This document shows positions 1 to 12,271 of a stretch of 64,000 nt of DNA, one piece after another. Below the pieces are notes generated by a model. It was given only the letters and a program-made list of their open reading frames with translations, did not search any database and was not told the DNA's origin. The position numbers were made by a program, and so were the translations under genes. This DNA comes from Lasioglossum baleicum (taxonomy: Eukaryota > Arthropoda > Insecta > Hymenoptera > Halictidae): NCBI RefSeq assembly GCF_051020765.1, contig NC_134934.1:8570001-8634000 (forward strand), given 5' to 3'. Every line of letters begins with the position of its first letter. The first letter of the stretch is position 1.

Positions 1-49
1 TTTTAAAACGCACGAGCCAAGCGAAATATTCTTTTTTGTTTTAATAATT

Positions 50-105
50 TGTAATTTGTGCTTGTCTCAATTCTTTTCATAAATGCCTAAAATCCGTAAT
101 CTAGT
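50..105 (+). mobile_element. hAT-like MITE fragment near the window edge
   Basis: The right-end sequence TTCATAAATGCCTAAAATCC is followed by GTAATCTAG, a diverged form of the CATAAATGCATAAAATCCGC-AGTCTA terminus. The rest of the copy is diverged or outside the window. Confidence 0.4.
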
Positions 106-1566
106 CATCCTCATGAGTCGAAGCTTTTTTCCAAGGACTTCGAGACGAATGACATGGACAATGATACGTGTCAAACAAGTGAGAATTATATTATTCCAGG
201 AGTTTCTTCGAATGTCAAGTAACTTCTGCGTGTTGTTATACATCACTGTACGTGCTACCTTCTGCGACCCGGCCTCGGCCCTCTCTCGAGAAAAGGATAG
301 TCAATAACATTGTTACATGGAAGTTCGCACCTCCGCGTTATATTAATAGTGGCATGCTAGCGTTACTATTTCGACGAAGTACGGCGACAGTTGCCTTAAC
401 ACTTCGCGTCGAAGCCGGTTACCGAATGACGGGACCCTGTGCGCCTTTCTATCCGAGCCAAAGCAGACTAATATCGACTCGGGGTTTATGACAGGCGCTG
501 AGCGAATTATCGGCAAACGACAGTTCGAAGAGGGCTCTTCCAGTCGGCTTATTATTCGCGACAATTCTGGCGCCTCGCGGCAAATTATTCTGTGCACTGT
601 ACCGTGTCTGGTTTTACGACGAAAGATTTTATTTTTGAATTCGGAGAAAAAGCACAGTATCAGAATGTCCTCTTTTATGAGACCACTCTGGGTATACTAA
701 TTTATTTTGGTCTGAACGCGAGGTGCAGCTCTGTGCAAGCGAAAATCACAACAAGAAAAAAGAACTGGCAGTGCCGAGGCTTGTGAAAAACAAACTTCGT
801 GGTTACTGTACAGTGAACATTTATGCAAATCAGCATTTTTATGGTCGAGCAACACGAGCCACTGGCAATTTTTTTATATTGGGTCGTACGATAAAGGAGC
901 TGGGTCAATAAGTTAAAAATAATACACAAATAATATGATTCTACAGAAATTCCTATTTTCTCCATTTCTTAAAAGCCTCCGGAAATTGCACGTGTAGTAA
1001 ACAATTTGGGGAAAAACGTTCCGAAAATATCGCGTGGAATCACAACGGGAGATACCTTTCTCAGGTAAAATGGGAAACACAATGGTGGGTGTTCTCTGGC
1101 CCGTCCGTGTCAATTATACGTCGATTTAAACGTCGAAATAATTTCCACGCCGCGCCGGCCAACAGCCGTTTCCCTTGGCGGCCGTTTTCGATATATTCCG
1201 TGCGCTCCTGTTTCCATAGGGAGCCTGTTTCGTTATCGTACAACCCAATATAAAAAAAAAACAAAATTGCCGGTGGCTCGTGTTGCTAATTAGGGCTGCT
1301 CGAGATATACTTCCGGCGCAAGCCGATTCCGAACGAGCTGACGCCATTGTGCCTGCATATTATAGTTCTGAACACGACCCAATTTTTCGGCCATCGGAAT
1401 CCGTGGCACGATAATCCGAATAAATTGCCAGGGAAAAAGAGACTGACCGCCATTTCGATCACGATAACGAAGCTCATCGCGGCCTTCGCTGACCAAGGAG
1501 AATTTCAAGACGAACACGTGGTGGGAAATTCAGCTCCGTTTCTTCATTAGAATGGTATTCAAATTT

Positions 1567-1625
1567 ATTAATTCGTTTTTTCGCAAATTTTAGTTAGGTG
1601 CAAAATTGATGCTAACAAATTGTTG
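1567..1625 (+). repeat. Dispersed duplicate segment, copy 1
   Basis: CGCAAATTTTAGTTAGGTGC then AAAATTGATGCTAACAAATT closely matches 2148-2192 in the same orientation. A nearby GATGTTCTGGAGGTA (1638) occurs inverted as TACCTCCAGAACATC (2091). The unit is an unidentified repeat. Confidence 0.6.
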
Positions 1626-2137
1626 GCTTCTCATTAACGATGTTCTGGAGGTACAATGGGAGACAAAAGTACAAGAAATTCGAAATCCATCAATACATGG
1701 CAATGAAAGCCATTCATGAGTATATTTTGCATTAAACTTTTGCGAATACGATAAATTTGATGATAAATTTGACGTTTTGTAGCAGTTCATAACTTTTTTA
1801 CTCTGTAACTGTTTAGTGAATCCTAATAAATTTTGAACATAATTAATTACATAATTTTTACTACATATACAAAAAAACTGCAGTTTCTGGTTGCGTTTTT
1901 TCAAGGTTTAAATAGGGTTTGAAGCGGAACTTTATGAATTCTCCGTAAGAAGACGTGTTAAAACGTGCAAACTTTAAGTTGCTATAATTCTTAAACGGTG
2001 CAGTGAATCGAACCGAAACTTTGGTAATTGCATTAATTTAGTAAGAATTATACCTTGTAAAATTTTCAAAAATTTTGTTGCGTTCTTATATACCTCCAGA
2101 ACATCCTTAAAGTTGAGCGATGTTATTACTACTCTAA

Positions 2138-2192
2138 TTCGTTTTTCGGCAAATTTTAGTAGATGCAAAATTGATGCTAACAAGTTGTTGGC
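2138..2192 (+). repeat. Dispersed duplicate segment, copy 2
   Basis: CGGCAAATTTTAGTAGATGC then AAAATTGATGCTAACAAGTT is the second copy of the segment at 1567-1625. A small open frame beginning here (2113-2367) ends in a donor-like GTGAGT but is probably chance. Confidence 0.55.
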
Positions 2193-3829
2193 CAAAAATT
2201 TGTCAGAAGAAAATGTTTCCACGCCGGAAAAGACGAAACTGTTTGACAGCGTTGTTCGGGAGCTGTTGTTCTTTAATTTCCCCTCGATCACTGGCACATT
2301 GGAAAGATGTGTAGCCGGCAAGTGCTGTTTATGCGAGGGAAACAGGGGGTGGGAGAAGGGTGAGTGAAAGTAGCCTCCTCCGACACGCTTCGCGCCATCG
2401 CTCTTGAAAGCCTTTCGAAAATCTCGAGCTCGTTTGCGAAGTGCTTTCGCTAAATTCTTTACTCGATCGCTCGGCGAGATGCAAAATTGAATTGGCGCGA
2501 GCAGCCGGAAGAAAGATTCCTCGCATTAATTAAAATGTTTCTTGCGGATTATTTCTGCTCGAACGGTCGGAGATTTTCTTTAATTTCTTCCACCGGCTCA
2601 CGGTTCCGGAAATCCTTTTACGGCGATTCGCGAGTTTTTCGGATTCCTGCTAGTACTCGCGTCTGGGATTCTCGAGTATCCAACGATGAATATTCAATAT
2701 TAATTTTAAATTAAAGGAAGACTCGTTTATGTTTTATTAGACTGCGTTTATAGCAGAAATATGATTAAATGCGACGCAGTGAAAATATTTAAAATCATTT
2801 TTATCGACTTATTAAAATTATGGAGAACAGAAATAAATGACTATGATAGCTCCTGCATATTTCGATTAAAGCGGAAAATTTTTAATTATTTATGTATATA
2901 ATTATTACATATGGTTTTTTATTTTTATTTGTTTCAGTACATTTATTTGTTCTCTTTGAATGCACTTGTCTGTACGTTTATTAATTGAATGTAGCAGTTG
3001 TCGCAGCTTTGAAGGCCGACAGTTAGCATCATATTTTACAAGGAGCAATATTTAGTACGAGAGCAGCATTAATTATTCACCACGCCGCCTGTCTTTGTTA
3101 TCCAAATAATTCTGGTTGCCAATCGCGTTAGTTTATTATTGAATGAAATCCCCGCGGCTGCAGCAACACGGTAAGCTGCTTCGACACCGAAAATTGAATG
3201 AATATTAATGACGCGACACAATAAATCACTGTCCCTCGAATTACTCCATAACGCTGCTGCGGTTCCATTCGTCTTCGCAGTAAAAATCTCGTGGATACCA
3301 AGCCTGCGAATCCACCGCAAAAAAAGACAATTCCCCGGTGTTCTCTTCGAGCGATCGACAAAGGAAAACTGCAATCAAACGCGAGAACGAGAGAGCCGGC
3401 CGAATGGGAAATAAATTTGAAACAGCGACGAATTAGGACAACGGCCTAGTTCCTCGAGATCTTTAATTACAACCGCTAGAGTATACTCCGAGAGAAGTCA
3501 AAGCGATCAAGCGGAACGCCCGTCTCTGAAGAAACCGGCCATCTTTAAATCAGCTTTCTTTGAAGGGTTCGAGGAAATCAGCCGAAAGGATGTTCTTAGA
3601 AACCGTGCATTGTAATCGGCCCGAACATGAAAGACCTACGAACTTGTTCGTCACAAAAAGTCTAAATAAAAAAGATCAATATACTGGATATTTACAAACA
3701 CCTAAATAAATTTATTGTATGCACAACTAGGAGGAGCGTATTGAAATTTGTAAAATTTGCATTTTAAGCTCGTATGGCGAAATTGAGTAGATCGAATGCG
3801 AAAGAATATGGAAAACAGAATATAAATGT

Positions 3830-3878
3830 CTGAATCAACACAGACAATCTTCATTTCGCATAAAGATTCGCAGTCTAC
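3830..3878 (+). mobile_element. hAT-like MITE fragment (one terminus)
   Basis: CAGACAATCTTCATTTCGCA followed by TAAAGATTCGCAGTCTA is a single clear family terminus with its AATTTTTATTTT-type arm diverged. The opposite end is not recognisable. Confidence 0.45.
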
Positions 3879-3899
3879 ATGCAGCTACTAACACGTGCT

Positions 3900-4115
3900 A
3901 AAACTGAAGAATTTTCTTGAAGAAATAGCTGATTAGACACAAGCTACAAATATTTGAAACAAAGAATAACTTTTCTGTCTGTTCAGTTTTTATGATTTTC
4001 TCACCATTATTTCCATTTAAATGAGTCTCGTAGTGGTGCCAGAGAAAGGAATGGAATTGAAGAATTTTCTTGAACAAATATTCCATTGCATAGAAGCTGC
4101 AAGTATTGTGATCGA
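3900..4115 (+). repeat. Imperfect tandem duplication
   Basis: CTGAAGAATTTTCTTGAAGA then AATAGCTG...AAGCTACAAATATTTG at about 3904-3958 resembles TTGAAGAATTTTCTTGAACA then AATATTCC...AAGCTGCAAGTATTGTG at about 4057-4111. The offset is about 153 bp. Confidence 0.5.
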
Positions 4116-4959
4116 AGAATTTGTTCAAGAGGATGGCGATTCTAAAGCACAAGTATATATAAATATTTGGAGATGGGCGCTGTGAAACATTGTTGCTCGT
4201 CAGACGTCGTTCTTTCTGCGTTTAATTAGCATCGCCGTGTCTGCTTCGTCCGTGAGACACTGTCGGAATGCATTTCACGTTTATATCGTTTCTACTTCTC
4301 CTGGCGAGCGTAACAAATAGCCAATCTCCACGACGAGAAGCCCGCTCGAACCCTCGACCCGTCTCAAAACGACATTTTATAACGTCTTCGCCGACGTCTA
4401 GTGTCTTTAAAGCCACTCGAGCTCTCGCAGACACCTTTAGAAGCTGATTTCCGTGCTCCCAGCTAGCAAGTGCTGGGAAACCCTTCTCGGGCTTAATTCT
4501 TCGTCGGCGCGGTTGTTTGTATCGCGCGTGACTCAACAAACAAGCAATCGTCCCGAACAATAAATTCCGGGTCAGTTGCGAAAGGATTTCGACTTTCCCG
4601 CGTTTCCAGCAGTTTTCGTCGGAGGAAACGAAAAATATGGTTTTCTCCAGAGTTTTCGAACGGACTGAGTACTGGAATTGAAATTAGATAGTCTGGAGAT
4701 GTCTGGAACTGTATATAGGGCATTTCAGAAATTAGATGCTAAGAATATGTTTGTCTTTATTAGACTTGAGACCTTTGGTTCAAATACAAACAGTTTATGA
4801 AGAGATTTATACGCGTAGAATGAAAACAAATACAAAGAAGTATGACAGCACATGTACTGGCATTCAACATGGCGTCTTAAGACCGGGGTCTACATGATGA
4901 CGCGCAGGGACTACACCATAGCTCTAACCACAGAAAATTTAAGAAAACTTATTAACGAG

Positions 4960-5164
4960 TAGACTGCGGATCTTTATGCATTTATGAAGAAATTGATTGG
5001 GTGAAATATAAAACAATAAGAGAGAGTTTAAAAAAATTCAAGAATGTTGTAATGTTGCTTTTAATGTGACATAGTCTCTAGGGGATGAAATCAATTTTTA
5101 TGTTATTTCTGCATCACACAATCCATGCAAAATATTTTTATTTTGCATAAAGCTCCGCAGTGTA
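4960..5164 (+). mobile_element. hAT-like MITE, family with TAGACTGCGGAT ends (full copy)
   Basis: It begins TAGACTGCGGATCTTTATGC and ends with the inverted counterpart TTTTGCATAAAGCTCCGCAG then TGTA. The flanks TTAACGAG (4952-4959) and TTAATGAG (5165-5172) agree at 7 of 8 positions, as expected of a hAT-type 8-bp target duplication. The two inner arms differ: one continues ATTTATGA and the other AAAATAAAAAT, so copies can be oriented. There is no coding capacity. Confidence 0.8.
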
Positions 5165-6022
5165 TTAATGAGTATTCACGAATACCTTCACCTTGATAAA
5201 TTACTATGAAATGATTGAACAATCTAATTTACAAGCTACAAGATCCTAACACGTCTACAATATTTATTGACGAATTTGTTTTAAAGATTTACGAACTACT
5301 CGTTCAAGAAGCAAGATCCTTTATAGTGAACGTCAACAATTGTTAACAAAAACGTTTTGAAGATCCACAAATCAGTCACCAAAGAAATGAGAAGAAAGAG
5401 AGCATTATTCTCTATATTGAGGCAATCGTAGAACCTTTTTCGAAAACAAGGGTACGAGATTATGTGTCAGCTTCGATCTTCTTCGCCCCGAATAATAAGA
5501 ATTCTGATTTCGGAAATCTGCTCGAATATTTCGAGCTCGGTCACGAGATTTCGATAACGAGCAGCGAGTAATCGGTTCGATCGAGGAAGATCCAGGACGA
5601 TTCAGTCCAGCGGTCGTTCGATGGTCGAAGTTCGGAAGGGACTGATCCTTCAACGAGGACGATAAAGTCTGAATTGAATTCTGGCAAGACGACCCGAAGA
5701 TGGATTGCACTCTACCTCGCCGAAGAAAGTAGGAAGCAGAGACAACCGGACCGGTTCGAAGCGCTTTTTCTATTCTTCGCTATGAAAAGAGATCATGCTC
5801 GGTGAACTTCAAAGACTATGCGTTTCAATCCTTGTGCCATTAAGATTGTCAATGGAAGTATTCGAAGACTTTAGAAAAATCGTGGAACGGTACGAAGGTA
5901 TTGGATACATTATTCTGATCCGGTGCTATTGAAATTGAATTTTTCAAGAAATTAATTTGATGGAGTAGTTCTTTTCAATCAGTGTTCTACATTTGTGTTT
6001 CACAACCAGAATTACAATTGTT

Positions 6023-6236
6023 TTAATACTGAACCTATCAAGCATTAAAAGTATCTGGCATTAAAAATATTGCCCTATGAAAATGGCGACACTAGATTTG
6101 TTAAGATTATAATTTAATAATAGATGTTTGGCCAGAAAATTCATTCTGTTATTTTCCATAAGTAAATTTCTATAATTTCGATAATCGGGGAAAATATAAA
6201 ATCTGTCTCATTTGACCGTGGTAGGTTTAACGTTAA
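6023..6236. mobile_element. TTAA-flanked MITE, TTAACACTAAACCTACCA family (diverged)
   Basis: The left end TTAATACTGAACCTATCAAG is followed by CATTAAAAGTATCTGG. The right end, read inward, is TTAACGTTAAACCTACCACG. Both TTAA borders are intact. The interior shares an AATTTCGATAATCG stretch with the other members. It is non-coding. Confidence 0.68.
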
Positions 6237-7164
6237 TAGAATAAATATTTCTCAGCTCATAAGAAGTGTCCAAGTAGAAATAATAAAAACAGAACAATGC
6301 AAGTTTTGAAAGATTACGAAACAGAAATATCTCGATGCCGACCATTCAGCCCCTGAACAAAGGCTGAGGAGAGTGTACGAAAAGAGAGCAAAGCCTGGCT
6401 TTGTAAAAATTCGTTGGCTTCTTTGTGAAAAAGTCGAGACACGGGGGTTCGAGTGGTCGGACCGAAATAATTGGAAGAAACATAAGCCGGGCCAGGTGAA
6501 AAGTCATCGGTAAGGGGGTAGTTTCCTCGCCGGTAAGCCATTATGTAGAGCGGCTGCGCCGCGTGGCTTGAAAAGTGGATCGCACTTAGCTAGCTCGGCC
6601 ATTCAAAGTGCAAAACGGGGACCGGTTTCGCTCGTCGACTCGGCGTGGCCGCACTTAAGTATACCGGCTCTTCCCGGCTCTGAAACTCTCTAATAAAGGA
6701 ATGCACTTAGCTGGCCGGGGCTGGACGCGCTCCCACAAAGGATCCGCGCCGTGCCTTCGGTCGCCGGCCCGTCACTTTGACGCTCTTTGAACACCCCCCG
6801 CCTCGACATCCATGCTTACGGAAGAACTTGCGCCCGAGCCAAGTAATTGTGCTGAAAACGGCTGCGGCTTTTTCTTCGCGGCCCGCGAAAGCTCTTCCGG
6901 CCCGGCTTTCCAAACAATAATGTCGTTAACGTGCAACGGTATGGCACTTTTTGACTTTTTCACGTCTCGGCTGTGCGCTCCCTTTCTCCTTCACTGTGTT
7001 ATACTACAACGGGCTCCACGGAAATTCCACTGGCTCTTCAAAATGCAACACCTTTTTTACACGGTCGAGGACAAAATTAAGTGGACACCCTCAAAAAATT
7101 TTTTAAAATTGGAACAAACCACTCGAGTTGTTTTTTAGTTTACTAGGTAAGGGATTAAAATAAA

Positions 7165-7450
7165 ACCTTTTAAAAACAACGCTTATATTAAAATGCACTA
7201 AAAAGGAAAAAATAATTTTTTTCCTGGTTCTCCCAAAAATTTAATATAAATCATGACATTAGTGACTATAAAAATAAATGCGTGGAGCGCCCACGAAGAT
7301 TACGTCAATATAGTTTAGCGCGCTCCACGCTTTTATTTTTATAGTCACTAATGTCATGATTTTATATTTAAATTTTTGGGAGAACCAGGGAAAAAATTAT
7401 TTTCTCCTTTTTAGTGCATTTTAATATAAGCGTGGTTTCTAAAAAGTTTT
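7165..7450. mobile_element. Long palindrome, foldback/MITE-like
   Basis: The left arm (about 7165-7290) and right arm (about 7317-7450) are inverted copies. They share AACGCTTATATTAAAATGCA, the CTAAAAAGGA boundary, CCTGGTTCTCCCAAAAATTT and ATCATGACATTAGTGACTAT through GCGTGGAGCGC. Only about 25 bp separate them. The RNA would form a hairpin of about 125 bp. No target duplication was identified with confidence, and there is no coding capacity. Confidence 0.8.
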
Positions 7451-7979
7451 TTTTTATATTTTTGTATTTTCTACTTTTCAATCTTTTTTGAATGGAACGC
7501 AAGATATGGTAATATTGGTATGAAATCTTACTATTGTAAGATATAGAAACGCAAGATAGGGAAATACGCGAGATAGAATGAGGGGATGAATCCGAAACTG
7601 TACGAAATAGAACTGAATGAACGGAACACCACACTGAGTTCCTTCGGTGCGAAGTGGGCCCGTGGAGTGGGAATGAGTCGGAGTGGGAACGCGTAGTGGA
7701 GTAGGGAGCGCTGGCGCGCGGCGAGATGTGACGGTTAATATTTAAATATTTTTTCTCCTAGCCACACAGTTTTTTCGAAATTTGTTTTTTAATATTGCAT
7801 TGTAATCCAGTTCTGAGCTACTATGTTTAAAGTTTCAAGTCTCTAGCTAACCTCCAGCTAATAAGAACAGTTAAAAATGGCGGCCTATACTTTCTTCTTC
7901 GTCATTTCCTCCAATGGTAATTTTTAATCAATCATTCTTATACATTACGTAATAAACTAATCTTTCTAACATCTCGCCA

Positions 7980-8040
7980 AAACTGAAGCCGTTTGGTCCA
8001 ATTTTCAAAAAAAGTGATTATAATCAAAGGCTGTACACTC
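7980..8040 (+). mobile_element. Fragment of the palindromic Tc1-like group
   Basis: AACTGAAGCCGTTTGGTCCA followed by ATTTTCAAAAAAAGTGATTA matches the outer sequence near 54565-54605 and, less well, 48448-48475. The element's limits cannot be set. Confidence 0.35.
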
Positions 8041-10100
8041 AATTTGATCCCTGACCGGTTTCGATCGAAAAAAACGCTGCATTTTTCTGACATATAGTAT
8101 TTGAAGGTAGTAGACTAAATAATATCAACATCAATGATCGGTCAAAGACCAAAAATTACGATTTTTCATGCCACCAAAGGCAAATTTTCGTGATGAAAAG
8201 TCAGAAGAAAGGGTTAAAAATATTTATCAAAGAAGCGTGACCTTTCGACTGGCCCTCTACCGAAGTAGCGGTGCATTTTTAGATTACCCAGGCGGCTGCA
8301 GCGCGGTCCACGGCACGTAATGGATCGTGCTGATCGAAAAAATGCAGGAGCCACTGTCTGGGTAAAGAGGTCGCCGCGCCGGCTACCTATAAATCGGACA
8401 CGTGTGCGAGAACGCAGCTGTGCCAGCCATTTTTGACGCGTTCTATCCATTATTGGAGATCAGCCGGCCATTATTACGTCCTGCCGTCGGTTTCTGTTCG
8501 CGAGATCAGGAGGAAAAAAAAATTGTCGACGACACTCGATGGCAATTTCGAATTCGAATGGTCCGAAATATCGTAATGTATATGTCGACGTACAATACAC
8601 TGCCGAAGAGTCCCTTTCGAGACTCCTTAATAATGAGATTGTACATCGTAAGTAGAAACAGCGAGCAATGGTCAGACACAAATTGACACGAATGGAAAAA
8701 TCTCCTGAACCAATGGTTTCTCGATAGAGAAAGGCTAATAACTTTTTACGAGCGATAATGAACATTTTCGACACATCTTGAGAAACAATTTGAAGGCGAT
8801 TTTCTTTGTTGTTTTTGGTAAGCTCGTGAGCCACTGAAGCTCCCCAAATTTTCGACAAATCCCATCGAATGAAGATGGTTGTTCGCAGTTCATTTTCGCC
8901 GCTAATTCTTTTTGATCTCGATGAAAAGCGGAGAAAAGCAGGTGTCGAAAATGTTGACTTTGCCTCCTGGATATTCCATTTCTAAGCCCGGGAAAGATTA
9001 AAAAATTACATCATTCGAAACAACGATTATCACAGTTTTGCAGAGCAGAAAGAGCTCTTTCGATTGATGTATAACACTTTGCCAAATAACAAAAAAATCG
9101 TTGTAGAGAATAAAAGAGAAAACATAAAACGCTACGAACTTATTCCCCAACCCAATACGTTGTTAATAATTTCAGAGATACTCGAGTGGTTAACTTCAAA
9201 CGGGGCACCCGGTATTTGAAACGAATGTGGCGTCGGAAATTGCCGCGAAACCGAACGGTAGAATCGGAATAGGTAGTTCGGGGGCTGGATCGGTCGCGTT
9301 TTGATTTTTCAGAAGCACTCGAAGCGCTCTCGAGAATTGGTTGAATCCGTCCCGGCAATGGGGAAGACCTTGGTCGACGAGACCACTCGACAATCCGCCC
9401 TGGCAACAATCTCCTATCCGCTCGAGTTTCAATTCCGAAGTACACGCTATCGAGCCAGAAATTTACAGAGCGTGTTCGATCCGCGTGTTTGTTGCCGTGG
9501 CGTGTAACCCGCGTATCGCAAAGCCCGAGTAATTTCCTGGAAAGAATGCATTGTTTCTTCTGCCCGTTTAGCAAATACGTCTCGGGGGAGTCCTCGCTCG
9601 TTTCGCAGCCCCCGCGGAAACGCGTTCCCGCGATCGTTACGGCTTTCATGCTTATCCGGAACGGCGACTGAACGCGCCTCAGGAAATATCAGAAACACTC
9701 TCGCGGTGGATAATCTCAAGAATTTCTTCAATAATGAACTTGCCATGGGAAATTAAGAGCCGCCGCGCCGGCTCGGCCAAGAATTTCTATCGATGGGGTA
9801 TTGTACCCCCTCCCGGTATCCCGTGAAGCTTTATTAAATAACTTTGTACTGGCTTCCGGGTACCATTCATTTCATACTGGCCGGGGAGCTGTTGAGAATT
9901 TCCCCCTGAAGTGCTCTTCCTTGCGGTAAGTTATTTGCGTTGAGAAGCAATTTATGAGGAAAAATGACCGAACGTTGTCGTAGTTTATGATACGAATAGC
10001 TCCGAATCGGTCCGAGTAATAAAAACCTCGACTTCGATCTATTATAAAATAACATACACGTAACATCATCTGAATCAACATGAATTATGACGAATTCCAG

Positions 10101-10612
10101 GAGCGGCGAGAGTGCAGCGAGCAGTGCATCAGGTTCCAGGACAAGCCTCTCGGCCCAAGAAGACCCGAGCTCGCCAACACCCTGGAAACACCGACGAAGA
10201 GCGTCCACGTTCAACGAGGCGCATCTGGAAAGAGCGGAGGACGCCTCGCCGAAAACCTTGAGGAAAAGATCGTTCAGCTTCCACGAGCAACCGGTGTACA
10301 TCCGATCAGCGAGGAAGAACTCCTCGAACGAGGACCAGGTCCAGAAGAAACCAATCGAGAAGCAGGAGGGTGAGCTCAGTTTGCCTCCCCCTTGCACATG
10401 TCCTTATTTCGGCGAGTCCTCGAAGAGACAGCCGCCCCAACCCGCTGCGGAGATCGTTATTGTGTCGAGTGACACAATGAAACCGATCACGGGAAAGAGC
10501 CTCGAAGGTAACCTCCTCAAGGGAACCACTAGTGGGAGGATCGAACCCAGCAGGAGCTACGAGCTGAACACTGTGGTTACGTGGAGAGGGGGGAGAAGAG
10601 TTTCTAGCCTAG
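10101..10612 (+). CDS. 5-HT2B: Serotonin 5-HT2B-type receptor, internal exon encoding most of intracellular loop 3
   Basis: This exon encodes about 170 residues of hydrophilic, Ser/Arg/Pro-rich sequence with no membrane segment, as expected of the long third cytoplasmic loop of an insect 5-HT2 receptor, which couples to G proteins. It contains basophilic kinase-type sites: RRRAS with its Ser codon at 10204-10206, and RKRS at 10261-10272. A Cys-rich CTCPYFG patch lies near 10396-10416. The 3' end is a good donor (AG, then GTGAGC at 10613). It leaves one base of a codon, which joins in frame to the next exon at 12272, and that exon carries unmistakable TM6-TM7. The acceptor is placed at the CAG ending at 10100; one ending at 10139 has the same phase, and the polypyrimidine tract is weak for both, so the 5' edge is uncertain. 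The frame is open from 10087. Assignment rests mainly on the downstream exon. Confidence 0.72.
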
Positions 10613-12271
10613 GTGAGCTATAATATAAGTGTATAATAGCATGTGTAAATATAGAAATATAGAAATAGCAATGAACCGATTGATACCTAAACCTGAGAAA
10701 AATTTCATAGTCTCACGACAAAGAGTATCGAACTAACAACGAAACTGATAGTCGTCGATTTAAAATATTAATGGCCGACGATTCATCAAACTTAGCAATT
10801 CACCACGCAATGTATATTCGAATCAAGTAAATCTTTCTTTTACAGCTGCAACGCTGAAATTAATCTCGGTAAACATGATTCTCAACAAACTTGCAGTCTT
10901 TGCACAGTGAAATATTATATTAGTATGCACATTGCAGTTCTGCGAACCATTGTAAAGAAACGCTGTACACGTTGCTCACCCACGTTACAACTTTGCTACC
11001 TGTTGAATCGCTCCATTGGAAATGTTGTAACTTGATCAGTTCTTCGAAAACGTCTACACTGTACTTTGTGGGAACTCGGTAATTGGTTCGACGCCCTTTG
11101 ACGCAGCGAAAAGCAATAAATAAAAAGAGGTCGGGGGCACGCCAAAAATTCTAATAAAAACAGAGCAAACCAAAGAATGAGAGGAAAAGAAAATAATACC
11201 TGAAAGAATACAAATAATAACAAGAAGAAAAGTTACAACGAGATTTCTCAAGTAAAATTTTCAAATACAGTAGAATGTAGCCTAACGCAGCCTAGTGATT
11301 CAATTGGAAGTAATCGATAATTAATCGAAGGCACTGACAACATGTTAAGTCTCTCAAGTTACACGACACTTCGATGCACAAGCTAGCTCAGGTGTCCAGG
11401 AAATGAAACGAAATTGACGCAATGACATTTCCAAATAGAGTTGCTTCCCATCTAAACCCACGTACAATAATATTTTCTATCGGTAACTGTGAAATCCGGT
11501 TGCACACCTCGAGTAGACAGTGGGTATACGAAACGCAACAAGTGTCTGACTGTAGTTGACATCGAAGTGGGGAAGTTACAATCACAGGACCGCGTTTGAA
11601 GCGCCGAGCAACTTCGTTCGACAACAAGTCTGCGTGCGGACAGACGACGAAGCCAACTAAAAACTTTAAAGCAATGTCGTCACAATTTGCAGAAAACCGC
11701 GACTGACTTGTATAATTGCAACTCGCGTATTATGTACGCCTCGAACACTTTGAACACGCAGCAGAGCCGCCTCACTGACCATTATACATTTATACAAGAA
11801 CTTCGAGGAAGTAAACGAAACACAAATTCTGTACACTTCAACACTTTGCACTGTAAACTAGCTAGTGCAGCCTGACCTAATTTTACATTGGTTTGGAAGC
11901 AACGGAAATTATTTTAAAAAAATCTTAATTTGGTCTAGTAAGTCTGAATCAAGACTCATCCGTGTTCAAACATGTCCATCCTGATTAAAAAAATTACTGT
12001 TTTTCGTTCACACAACGTTTCAGCGGTGAATTATCCACGATTCCAACCGAACGTATCATTTCCGAGTAAAAATCGTCCAGAAACTTCAGACTACATCAAC
12101 CTGCTACTTTCTTCATACAAAATTCCAATGAAACAAACCAAAAGAGTAGCTACCTTTCTGAACACAGTATAGAAGTTAAAAACATCGCTGAACATCTGCC
12201 CACAGTTGAGCAATCACCGAACACCTACAAACGCGCCTAACTAAAGCAAGGACTCATTTCTGCCATTCCAG
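10613..12271 (+). other. Intron of the 5-HT2B-type receptor gene
   Basis: This 1659-bp, AT-rich intron is bounded by GTGAGC at 10613 and TTCCAG ending at 12271. The pyrimidine-rich TGCCATTCCAG acceptor and the matching phase (one base on the left, two on the right) support it. No exon, repeat terminus or RNA gene was recognised inside. The short open frames in it show no coding character. Confidence 0.8.

Larger units (their letters stand above)
106..4951. other. No gene recognised (upstream of, or within, the 5-HT2B gene)
   Basis: Apart from the repeats noted at 1.57-2.19 and 3.83-4.12 kb, this is AT-rich with GC-richer islands near 1.1-1.5, 2.35-2.7 and 4.25-4.65 kb. No GPCR TM1-TM5 exon, RNA gene or promoter could be supported. 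Confidence 0.5.
5173..10100. other. No gene recognised, probably 5' intron of the 5-HT2B gene
   Basis: It contains the TTAA MITE at 6.0 kb and the palindrome at 7.2 kb. GC-rich stretches at 6.55-6.95, 8.3-8.55 and 9.2-9.8 kb have overlapping open frames on both strands, which is a composition effect. Because the exon at 10101 begins in mid-codon, at least part of this stretch must be intron. Confidence 0.5.

Noticed and set aside
2113..2367. Frame ending in a donor-like GGGTGAGTG
   Set aside because: It starts at TTG within a duplicated repeat segment; no domain or acceptor partner.
9140..9649. 169-codon minus-strand frame
   Set aside because: It lies in a CpG-rich patch open in several frames on both strands, without a domain, splice logic or codon bias.
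9867..10397. 176-codon minus-strand frame opposite the receptor exon
   Set aside because: It is antisense to the 5-HT2 loop 3 exon, whose phase match with the TM6-TM7 exon is exact; no domain was recognised.
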